Shown: positions 35,341 to 45,589 of the stretch, piece by piece | Layout: each line of letters starts with the position of its first letter | Numbering within the stretch: the stretch's first letter is position 1 | Source of the DNA: Beta vulgaris subsp. vulgaris | Taxonomy: Eukaryota; Streptophyta; Magnoliopsida; Caryophyllales; Amaranthaceae | NCBI RefSeq assembly: GCF_026745355.1 | Contig: NC_079207.1 | Span: forward strand, 38,963,880 to 39,027,879 | Length of the DNA stretch: 64,000 bases | Direction: 5' to 3' | Made by a program: the position numbers and the translations under genes | The notes under the pieces: model-generated | Databases searched by the model: none | The model's input: the letters and a program-made list of their open reading frames with translations, nothing else | Told to the model about the DNA's origin: nothing

Positions 35341-36171
35341 TGCATCTCTACATTATCCCTTGTTAAATCCAATTCCAAACCCATTTAGCACGAAGTCAAA
35401 ACTCTAAACCCGTGAATCTTTTACTCTCCCGTAAGTTCAAAGTCTAGTGACCTTACGTCTTTCCTAAATACTCTAAATGTAAGTTCAAAGTCTAGCCTTC
35501 TTATTGCCTAACCTACTTATTCACCCGTAAGAATAAAGTATAGTCACCTTTAGGTTTAACCTACTTACTCTAGAGGAAAGTTCAAAGTTTAGCCTTCCCT
35601 ATTACCTAGTATGCTTACTTTCCTGTAAGTTCAAAGTCTAGTATTCCCTAAAGTCCACATAGGCAATCTTCTGTGAGCCTAGCCTGCTTACTCTCTTGTA
35701 AATTCAAAGTATAATATTCCATAAAGTCCACATAGGAAATCTTCTTTGAGTCTAGTCTTCTTATTCTACTCGTAAGTGCAAAGTTTAGTCCCCCTATCAT
35801 CACCAAAGTCCAGTCATTAAGACCACTCTGCTTGCATAGTCAATTCCAGTCCAGTCCATGTCTTCTTATGCGTATAGTTAGGCCTAGGTCAAGATCAGGG
35901 TCATGTACATACTAGTCGAAAACCATATCCATTTCTATTCCTCCATTTCCAATATGATTTCCTGTTTTCCATTTTCATTCCCCATATATCTCCCATATGC
36001 ATTTCCCATTTTCATTTCCTGTTTTGAAAATCCTTGTTTTAAGCTTAAAAGTAAGGTCAATTCGATTTTTGTTAAGAACAGTTCATGAGGTTATAACCGT
36101 GGACAATCCATTAGAGACGGATTCTCACTTTTTAAGACGAATCTTCCAAAACTTTTGAATTATCATATGAA

Positions 36172-37370
36172 ATGGGAGACACTAATGAACAACTAAGTGC
36201 CATCATGGATCAAATCCAACTGATGGACTCTCGTCTTGAGAAATAAGACAAAGAGATCAAAATTCTGGAAAAAACTGACAATTGAGGAAGAAGAACATGA
36301 TGAGACTCCACCACCACCTCCTCCTTTCAAGTACATGATTAATTTAAGGTTCGAAAAACTCGAGCAATTGATCCAGTCAATTCCTACACTCGAGAGTCAG
36401 GCTCGTGGACATGACATCATTGTTCTGAATTGAAGGAAAAGCTTCCTAAAAAGGTAGCATTGGGTGAACTTCCAAATTCGAGGGGGTCGAAGACCCAAAT
36501 GATCATTTGAGAGCTTTCTCCATCTATATGGTTCTCGAAGGCATGAGGTTGGACTTGTTAGCTTATGTCTTTCTCTTAACCTTGGATGCATATCCAGATA
36601 AGTGGTTCAGATCACTACACAAAACTAAGCTGAACAACTGGGACTACATCAAAGAAGAGTTTCGTAGTACATATATAACACTCAGCTTCTTATTGGTCTT
36701 TGTGAGTTGGAGTTAACCAAACAAAACTCCAAAGAAGACTTTGTCACCTTCCTTAACGGATGGAGGGAAAAGGCCGCATAAATGACTATATCCCAACTGA
36801 AGAGGACTAAGTTCGATTAGTGATTCATAACTTGCGACTCAAATATGGAGTTGACATCAATTTCCAATCTATAGAGTCTTTCACGAAAATCTACAAGGTT
36901 GTCCTACTGGATAAATAAGAGGTACAAGCCTCAAAGAATAAGGCTTCCAATAACAACTCTTTCAAGAATAGTAACAATAACCTTTCTAGCTCCAAAAACA
37001 ATGATTTCATTTCTCTAACTACTGAAAAAGGGAGGTTATCAAAAACCTCAAAGAACTTTACTCCCCTGGGCATGACTTTAGATGAAGCTTTCAATAGGCT
37101 TCATGCAAGAAGAGCAATCTAACTTATTGGTCCTATTTCATACCCTATACCTAAGAATAGGTATAAAAAGTGGAATCCTAATGCTTATTGCAAATATCAC
37201 TAAGGGAATAGGCTTTTAACATCCGTAGGTTGGGCTTTAAAGGATGCTCTACATGTTATGCTCGATTATGTGGCAGACCTCCAATCCAACCTGCAGCAAA
37301 AACAACAACAACAACCCCTTGGGCATCGTCACAACACTGCAGGGGGCTTAGTCATTTAGCGGTAGTTTCC
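36172..37370 (+). pseudogene. gypsy-2 gag remnant (unit 2)
   Basis: This is a duplicate of the gag remnant at 31816, with the same stop after 24 codons. A 4-bp deletion near 36665 truncates the central open stretch (36507-36716) within the RxxYI segment. The C-terminal Cys/His remnant and YVADLQ segment are retained. Non-coding. Confidence 0.72.
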
Positions 37371-37390
37371 TAGGTTGAGTTGGAGAGTAA

Positions 37391-38010
37391 CTCCCCTAGC
37401 TCCTTTATTTCCTTTTATGTTAGGTCCATGTCATTTAGGACTTTAATATTTATCAGCCTTGTTCCATTTAATTCTAATTAGTAAAATCATTGCATTTTCT
37501 TTTCATTTTCATTGGCCTTCCATCATTTTATATATGCTTCTAATTCAATGATGAAACTTAAATTACCTAGATAACCTTGATTAAACAAATTACAAAAATG
37601 GACATGTTTTGGATTAATTAAGAGTGTCTTCCGTCTTCCCTCTATCATTCAAAAATTCAACATCCATAAACCATCCTCATGCAGCTAAGAAAAATAAAAA
37701 CCCATTGAGCCATCATCTCCATGACCCTTAGTCAATCCCTTTAATGCTCCATAAAATATCCTTTAAACCTTCCATTATCCTAAACAAAATACTTGTGTGA
37801 AAAAAAAAGAAAAAAAAATTCAAAGTGCGAAAAAAGAGCAAAAAAAATAGCACAAGCAGAAGAAAACGCGTAGATCAAATGCAAAAGTAAAAAGAAAAAG
37901 CCAAAGGCCAAATAAAAAATCAAGCTTGGGGGCTCGCACACAAGTTCTACCCCTCATTCAAATCCTTTTTGCGCATTAAGAATATCTTAACCCATATATT
38001 TCAAATCCAT
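37391..38010. other. gypsy-2 non-coding spacer (unit 2)
   Basis: Second copy of the spacer at 33031-33657. No gene is seen. It ends with the CAT target triplet of CACTA-2 at 38008-38010. Confidence 0.5.
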
Positions 38011-39619
38011 CACTAGTAGAATAAATGCTTATTGATGCGTTCAAAAAGTGGCCTATTGTGGCGGTTTCTGGGTAAAACCGTAGCAATATGGCTATTTTAT
38101 ATCAAATTTATGAAGCAAATTGCTGCGGTTTCTGAGAAAAACCGCAGCAATATGTACTGGTACATGAATTTTTTATTTTTTATTTTTTTACATTTTGCCA
38201 TCAAATTTGAAAGACAAAAAGAAAATAATAAATGCTGATTGAAACTAATAACAACAAATTATTATACAAAAAGTAAAAAACATAAAAGATTAAACTATAT
38301 TATTATGATATATTTAGGGCTGAGTATAAAAAACCAAAATTAATAGCAAAAAAAGAGAAAAATATTTAAGGCAGAGAATAAAATACCAAAATCATATAAC
38401 TCATAAGTAATAATTTCGTACACAAATAATTACAAAATATTATACTCCTATCTTGTATTTTCCTTGGCAGTTCAAAAAAAAAACGAGTGTATTCATTTTG
38501 GCTTCAAAACACAAACCGCCTTTCATGAACATTTACAATAACTTGAACCAAAAAAGAGAAGAGATCAAGCTAGTTTGTCAGATCTACAAAATCTGTGAAG
38601 TCTTCAGAATATCATCATCAAGCTGTGTTATCAAATTCGCATTTCAAGTGTATCGATTAGCTCGTACGGCAACATCTATATATCCAAGTATTGTCTATAT
38701 GAATCTGAGGACTCTGGTATCTCAAAATATGTACGCACAAGCTACAAAAGTCAACACGGAGGTAAGAAGTATTGAGATGAGATTGACACCGTTGTTGTCA
38801 AGGATATCAACTCCTGAGATACGTCTAACAGTGGGTCCAGGTTTCCCAACAACCTTCAATTGGTAATTGTCGACGGCGAACACGACGACGACGGAGAACA
38901 ACCGGCGACGGCAAACACAGGCGACGGAGAACAACCGGCGACGGCGAGTAGAACTCGAACTGAAGCTTGTGACGGCAACGGCAAAAGGGCGAGACAAAAA
39001 AATGAAAAAAACCGATCTGAAATAATAAAAAAGGGGAAAAAAACAGATCTAAAATATAAAAAAATGAAAAAATACACAAATCTGAAAAAAATCGAAATGA
39101 AATAAAAAGGAGAAAAGATAAAAAAAAAAAAAAAAGCAAGGAGTCTTCGATCTGAAAACGAGGAAATCTTCGAGTCTTCATGAAATCTTCGAGCCTTCAT
39201 GAAATCTTCGAGCCTGATAATGACAAAACGGCCGACGAAGAGGAGATAGGAGAGAGATCGCGTGAGGGGGAAACGATTGAGACGAAGAGGAGAGAAATCG
39301 CGTGAAGGACCAATGAATGAGGACTGAGGAGAGAGAAGAGAGATGAGAGAGAGGAGAGAGAGGCGCATGAGTTAGCGAAAAGGGTTTGGTTTAGGGTTTG
39401 GATTTTTTCAGTGGGGGAGGCGCGAGAATGAGGAGCGTGTCTTAAGTGTTTGGTTTATATTGTTGCGTTCCTACGTGGAAACCGCAGCAATATTAGCTCG
39501 CTTGGCCCCGCATTTTGTTAATTAATCCGTCGGACAATATTGTTGCGGTTGTTATATTGCTGCGTATAGGTAAAACCGCAGCAATATTACTGCAGCAAAT
39601 AGCATTTATTCTACTAGTG
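38011..39619. mobile_element. CACTA-2: complete non-autonomous CACTA element
   Basis: A 1609-bp element with matching ends: CACTAGTAGAATAAATGC on the left and its inverted copy GCATTTATTCTACTAGTG on the right (18/18). It is flanked by a perfect CAT/CAT target duplication (38008-38010, 39620-39622). Subterminal motifs based on TTGCTGCGGTTT and its complement AAACCGCAGCAA recur at both ends (38060-38150 and 39465-39600), including a near-perfect hairpin around 38120-38153. The interior has GCGACGG-rich direct repeats (38868-38960) and A-rich tracts. There is no transposase, so it would have to be mobilised in trans. Confidence 0.93.
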
Positions 39620-39622
39620 CAT

Positions 39623-42439
39623 GATCCTACCTTATCCCAACCAATTAAACCTTCACCCAAATCTTTTAAACCTTAATGATTTCAACCTTTTATCGATCCT
39701 AACTCCTTCTTCAAGGTATGTCCAAGCTCGCTAGGTTGAAAACACAAAAGGGTGGCCTAGGCAAAATCTATGGCACAAAAGAAAATCAAATAATTAAGAT
39801 CCGGAACTATTAATGGTCTGATTCCACAAGGATTCATAAGAATCCTGATCTCGAGGTTCGGCTGCTTCAATAAAATAAATTAATCAAGGTCTAATCTAAT
39901 TATCTATAATTTAGAAGCACTCTATTTCTAGATCCCGACGTAGACTCAAGTCTGCACCTAGCCAGGTTAATGCTTTTTCCCACCTAGATGTAGTTGGGTT
40001 AAAAACTTGAACTTTTTATTTTTCAATCAAAACTCTCTTTTCCCTAAAGGACTCTCTAACAATTCAATGCTCTCTGGCGTTATCAGACATTGCATATATC
40101 AACTCCCCAAATAAGAATCCCAGCAAAGAACTCTGAATACTCAATATAGATCAAGTACATTCCAATATAGACTAAAACACGCCTAATTTAATACAAGCTT
40201 ACCCAAAGTTGGGGCTTCCTATATATGTGGTGGTTCCTCTAAATCAGACTCCCAAAGAGTTGTAATGGTCGGATCCCACTTGTGGACCTCGATTTATTGC
40301 CAAAATAGTTTTTGAAAACCATTCTATCTCTTTGTTATCCAAACCGCTTAATCTTGCATAACCCTGACCTTGTATTACATTTCATCTTTCTTAGCCTTGC
40401 ATCAAACCTAACCTTGCATTATGTTGCATCTTTCTTAGCCATGCATAACCCTAATCATTACGTAGGTGTCCTATGGATCCTTGGAGAGTAAGTTTGCATA
40501 CATGCATCATTATCTAATTTTTTTGCACCTACCTGCTAAAATCTTCTCCTGCATGTAATCAGATTACTTGTAGTTGTCCTCTTGTAGACAAACATTTTTT
40601 TAGCAGAAACCGGCGATGTATAGATTTGCTCTAAACTACATAACTTTCAGAATCCTTCTCCTTCCCGACACCATATACTTTGACTTTCAGTTCCCGGAAC
40701 CTCAATCTAGGTAGGGGTTTGTAGACACATAATCATGTATCCTCATTTAAGGACCCAAGGATGAAACATACCGTCAACCTAATGAGTTTGGCCCAAAGGA
40801 AGAGCAATCAAACGAGCTAAGCCCAAAAGCATTTCAAAAATATAAAGTCTATCTATCAAATCTAAGTGCCCTCTCCTTCCCCCGCCGCCTTCCGACCCCA
40901 ATTTTAATATTCGTTATTCGCGATAATTAGTTATTGAAGGATATTTCAAAAATCAGATTTTTACTCCTCAAGATGGCTGATTTTCGATTTCAAAGGATAA
41001 ATTTTCTCAAATGATAAAAAAGAATCTTAAAACAATAAAAAAAAAATTGGCCAGAAGCAAGTGCGCGGGACGCAAAGTTGTGCATGTGGCGAAAGTTGTG
41101 GGTCAAGCGCAAAGTTGTACGCTAGGCGCACAATTTTATTTTATCTTTTATCTTCATTTTCAATTTCCTTTGTTAAAAAATACCTCGTTGCTTCGAATAA
41201 GTTTCCTCAATGCTCTCCAACACGTTAATACCTCGACATCCCTAATATAGACACTCAAAATAAAAAGATTATATTAAAACATTCAAACTCACATTAAACA
41301 CATCAATCCCTTCAAATTTCGTATTTCAAGCTTCAAGATTTCTCATCCTGAAGAGCATTCCATAAGGGTTAGGTGACAAAGGTATATATCCTGATGTTCG
41401 AATTTAATCCTTTTTTTTTATTAACCATCTACTTGTCACAATGTAGATCTTGAACGAATTAACGCTCTCTTGTACATTGTAATCCTAAATCTTATCATTT
41501 AATTTATTTTCTTTATAATTCATATGCATAATTGTATATTTTAATGCATTCATCAACTCACATGATTTTTACTACAAATCAATGACCTAAAGAACTATTG
41601 TAACGCCTAAAATAAGATAATTGGACAATCTTATTAGGATCCCGATAATACGTTTCTTTATAACATGTCACCAAAAATTAGTATTTTGTTTGTTTAATGT
41701 ATCGCCATAGACTAATTATTATATTGCCTCAAAATATTATGTGTTTGTTTATTTGCATAAAACTTTTCATGAGACGGTAATAAGTAGAGGTCGTAAATGG
41801 CGAATTTCATTCCTGATCTTATTCGTACCCTTACCCTTGAACTCAATCTAGGTTCATTGACCATTGATAGAGTCATGACGGGAAATCTACATTGGATAAG
41901 TCCCTAAGTTGTCCCTATAATTCTCCAATATCCAATTAGGTTTATGAGTCTTCCTTTAAAGACTTATTGGCGGCTTCTGTCTACTTCAAAAAATGTTTTC
42001 AATAATAACCTTTACAATGAGGTAGTCAAATATGCGTCATCCTCTGTAGGGAAATACAAACACGCCTACAGTTGCATAAAATGAATTGTGTTAAGAAGCG
42101 CAATTGAAATATGTCACTCATAAGGAACTGATGTTGCAATTAGAAGGAGGTTTCAATAAAGAGTTATTTAGTCTTGTTATTTTTAGTAATATGGTGTTTT
42201 TGGTAAAATATACCTTATAAATTACAACTTTTGGCCAAAATTATCTTATAAAGAAGAGTTGTCAAAAACTACCTTATAAAAGGTTGTTATAAAACCATAC
42301 CTTTTGCTGGAATTGGAGGATTAACCAAATATTCCAACATTGATTTGGTCAAATTAATTGCACGTGTTTTTTTAATCCAGCCTAAATCCCCTATTTAACT
42401 TACAAAAGGCTTAAGAGACATGCAAATACCAATCTTCAG
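39623..42439. other. Non-coding region, probably gypsy-2 remnant
   Basis: No gene is supported. The left part (39623-40720) has phrases typical of untranslated plant gypsy regions and several blocks of TTGCATAACCCT/TTGCATCTTTCTTAGCC (40340-40450). A possible LTR start, GGTAGGGGTTT then TGTAGACACATAATC, is at 40720. From about 41300 on only AT-rich sequence without structure was seen. An 80-codon ORF at 41011 is not family-like. Confidence 0.4.
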
Positions 42440-43715
42440 CACTACCTAAAACTATCTCCAAAGTTTCATAACAGGAAATAGGGAGAAAGAGAGACTTCTA
42501 TTATTTGTTACAAATGTGGCAAACCAGGTCACAAATAAAATAGATGTGGTCTAAGTGGTAAAATTAATGAGCTTTTTTGTGATGATGAGGAACTAAGGAA
42601 TAAGTTTTCGACATGACTGCTTCACGAAGAAAACGAATAACCTTTCTATTCTTCTGAAGAAGAAGATGGAGAATATCTTCTTCAAATTAATGCAAAATCT
42701 TCTGAAGATTTGTCTGAAGAAAAAATTCTGGGTATTTTTTTTTTTCCTAAAACGATCAATGTTCTTTTCTACTAAAGATGATAAATAATTTCTTTTCTAT
42801 TTAGTAGATAAGATCTCTGATCCCGCGATCAAGAGAGATTGTTTGACAAAATAAAGTGAGTTGATTAACAATGAAAATGAGATACCCAAAATAAGTGAAC
42901 CATTTAGTATCTCAACGCTCTTTAATAAACTTTAAACTCCAAATGTTTTCAAACAAATCGCCGTTAGAGACCTTCAATCTGAAGCGAATGGGCTTAAATC
43001 TCAGATCCATGACCTTCAAAAGGATGTTATTTCTTTGAAGACAAAGGATTTGGAGCTCGAAGCAAAGCTTTCCCTCATAACTTCAATGACATTAGTCTCC
43101 ACTTTCCCAGAACCTCTGCCAGTAGATGGAGTCCAAGTAATTTCAAAAGAGAAGCTTCTTCATGAACCAATTTCTTAAATTGTTGATTAAATCAGTTTTC
43201 AAAAATGGTATGTCTTAATTAATATAGTAATAAATGATTTTTCAATCAACACCGTTGCTCTTGTAGTCAGTGGTGCAGACCAAAATTGCATAAAAGAAGG
43301 ACTAATTCTTTTTAAGTTTTATGAAAAAACAAAGGAATAACTATATGTTGCAAATGATTGGAATTTGTTTTCAAAACACTTTCATTTTAGTCAAAGATAT
43401 AAGTCAGAAAATAATTCTTGGTGCCCATTTTAAACTCAAATTTATCCTTTTTATGTTGATAAACAAGAAGTTCATACAAAATTATGGGACATCAAGTTTC
43501 TTTCAAATTTTTATCATCGATACAACAAAAGGATCTTTCTCTTTTACAATCATCTTCCATTTATCAACAAATAAATATTTTAGAAAATAAAAGAGCTCAT
43601 ATTAATTCGTTGCAAAATGAAATATCATATTTGAAAATTGAAGAGAAAATTAAAAGTCCCGTCATTCAAAAACCGATCATTGATTTAGAAAAAAAAAATT
43701 AAAAGGGAGGTGTGT
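42440..43715 (+). pseudogene. Endogenous pararetrovirus (Caulimoviridae-like) fragment, copy 1
   Basis: This is a decayed fragment of a plant pararetrovirus polyprotein on the plus strand. A zinc knuckle CYKCGKPGHK is visible at 42507-42540, followed by a KINEL segment and an acidic SSEEEDGEY stretch (42640-42680), as at the end of a caulimovirid coat protein. A coiled-coil region follows (42970-43090), then an aspartic protease region with degraded active-site sequence (about 43255-43300). The end (43690-43790) looks like the lead-in to a reverse transcriptase that is not present. It has many stops and frameshifts, and lacks 54 bp relative to copy 2. No LTRs are seen, which fits virus-derived rather than gypsy sequence. 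It is an old, inactive fragment; the genus is uncertain. Confidence 0.65.
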
Positions 43716-43779
43716 TATGATCTTCCCAATGCATTTTGGGAATGAAAAAAACACATGGTTTCTCTTCCTTATGAAAAGG

Positions 43780-44853
43780 ACTTCAATGAGAAAAATATAC
43801 TGAAGAAGAAGGTGAATATCTTCTTAAATTAATGCGAATTCTTCTAAAGTTGTCTCAAGAAGAAATTCCATGTATTTATTTTCCAAAAATGGTCAATGTT
43901 CTTTCTATTAAAGATGATAAATAATTTATTTTCGATTTAGTAGATAAGATCTCTGATCCTGCAATCAGGAGAGATTGCTTATCAAAGTTAAGAGATTTAA
44001 TTATCAAAGAAAATGAGATACCCAAAATAAGTGAACCATCTAGTATCTTAAAGCTCTTTGATAAACATAAAACTCCAAATATTTTCAAAGAAATCACCAT
44101 TATTGACCTTCAATCTGAATTTAAGTAGCTCAAATCTCAAATCTATGACCTTCAAAAGGAAGTTATTTCTTTGAAAACGAAGGATTTAGAGCTTGAAGTA
44201 AAGCTTTTCCACCTAAATTCAACATCATCAGCCTCTACTTTCCGAGAGCCTCTGCCAATAGATGGAGTCCAAGTAATTTCGAAAGAGACGCTTCCTCATG
44301 AACAAATTTCTCAAATTATTGGTCAAATCAGTTTTCAAACATAGTATGTCCTAATTAATATAGTAATAGATGATTTTTCAGTCAACACAATTGCTCTTGT
44401 AGATAGTGGTGTAGACCAAAATTGCATAAAGGAAGGACTAATTCCTTCTAAGTTTTATGGAAAAAAAGAAATAACTATATGTTGCAAATTTTTCTCTTTT
44501 AAAAATAAGAGACAAGCTTTCAAAAGCATATATATTTGCAATGATAGATTTTTCTTTCAAAACACTTTCATTTTAGTCAAAGATATAAGTCAAGAAATAA
44601 TTTTGGATACCTCGTTTTTTAACTCAAATTTACCCATTTTATGCTGATAAGCAAGGTCTTCATACAAAAATTTATGGGACATCAAGTTTCTTTCAAATTT
44701 TTATCATCTATACAACAAAAGGATCTTTCTCTTTTACAATCATCTTCCATTTATCAAGAAATAAATATTTTAGAAAATAGAAGAGCTCATATTAATTGTT
44801 TGCAAAATGAAATTTCATATTTAAAAATTGAATAGAAAATTCAAAAGTCCTGC
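43780..44853 (+). pseudogene. Endogenous pararetrovirus fragment, copy 2
   Basis: This repeats 42650-43670 at an offset of about 1.14 kb with roughly 85-90% similarity judged by eye. It includes the acidic segment, the coiled-coil segment and the protease region, where the active-site codon context is better kept than in copy 1 (DSG, near 44405). It lacks the zinc knuckle and also ends before any RT. Several stops, including one near 44128, break it. The two copies are head-to-tail, either from a local duplication or from adjoining insertions. Confidence 0.62.
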
Positions 44854-45299
44854 GCCTCATATCAATATCTCTAGGTATTAAATAGAATAAAAAATGTCAT
44901 TCTCAAATAAAACCAAACACATAGTATTAGATATCAAACTCCAAACATATACCACCTTAATTTCATTTCTGATTCCAAAATCATACCGCTATATGAACCA
45001 AACGCCCCTTAACATTCATACACTGTACTGGAACTATTTTTCATCAAACCTTATCGTTAGAATTTTAAAATATTTTAACACATATATCAAGAATCGTTCT
45101 TACATTCCTCCTCAAAAAAATAAAATAAAAATAAAGAATCGTTGTTACTTTCATGACAAAAAGTTAAAACCTTGGGGAAAAGATTTTTTATTTAATGAAA
45201 AAGAAAAACAGAACACGAAAAATATCAATTATCAAAGCAGCACCAAAATGTCTACCGCAAACGACAGTGAATAATTGCCACATACTATAAGCTAAACAC
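44854..45299. other. AT-rich upstream region of the J-protein gene
   Basis: No gene is supported here. A 126-codon ORF (44894-45274) is Lys/Asn/Tyr-rich, without family features, and probably chance. The phrase ATATGAACCAAACG (about 44992-45005) resembles the end of a MITE, but no partner end was found. Confidence 0.4.
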
Positions 45300-45314
45300 A
45301 TTCCCGAACTTTCT
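45300..45314 (+). promoter_or_regulatory. Heat-shock element
   Basis: TTC-CC-GAA-CT-TTC is a perfect three-unit nTTCnnGAAnnTTCn heat-shock element, about 120 bp upstream of the TATA box and 276 bp upstream of the J-protein start codon. It is the binding pattern of heat-shock factor trimers and fits induction of a co-chaperone by heat or proteotoxic stress. Confidence 0.7.
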
Positions 45315-45432
45315 AGTCCGATCAATCCCTTGTTTTCTCAAGATATTTTCGGGCTTTCCTCCGTTGTCCAATTCCCTCTATCCCCAATAACCGACTTTAC
45401 AAAACCCACTTTCTACACATCTTTTGGCGCCC

Positions 45433-45439
45433 TATAAAT
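45433..45439 (+). promoter_or_regulatory. TATA box of the J-protein gene
   Basis: TATAAAT in the context GGCGCCCTATAAATG lies 157 bp before the ATG, leaving room for a 5' UTR of about 120 bp. Confidence 0.65.
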
Positions 45440-45589
45440 GTCGACAAACAATAATTATCTCCAACATTCTCATGTCTACCAACTACAAATACTACAATTT
45501 CTGCAAATCACACACAAAAAACAAATTCAAGATATTTGCTGTACGTAAGATTCTTGGTGAAGCTTTAAATTTTACATTCGTGAGAAACA

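Larger units (their letters stand above)
34754..39117 (+). repeat. Tandem duplication, unit 2 (4364 bp)
   Basis: This is a direct repeat of 30401-34753 in the same order and orientation. Sample differences are AAGCAGTAC versus AGTAC near 36665, GTAAGTAAATC versus GTAAAATC near 37480, and 1-bp homopolymer changes throughout. Its right end lies inside CACTA-2, which continues intact to 39619. Unit 2 is therefore the one contiguous with the original right flank. Confidence 0.92.

Noticed and set aside
30401..39117. The repeated blocks considered as LTRs of one retroelement
   Set aside because: The units are adjacent with no internal region, contain gag in both copies, and end inside a CACTA element, so a tandem duplication explains them better.
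41011..41250. 79-codon ORF (MIKKNLKTIKKK...)
   Set aside because: A-rich start, no motif, and no promoter or codon pattern; probably chance in a gypsy remnant.
42440..44853. Assignment of the zinc-knuckle/protease fragments to Ty3/gypsy
   Set aside because: No LTR, integrase or gypsy-type RT is nearby, and the order knuckle, acidic segment, coiled-coil region, protease fits caulimovirids better. It is kept as pararetrovirus with moderate confidence.
44894..45274. 126-codon ORF upstream of the J-protein gene
   Set aside because: Lys/Asn/Tyr-rich, AT-driven, with no family resemblance; it lies in the promoter-side spacer.
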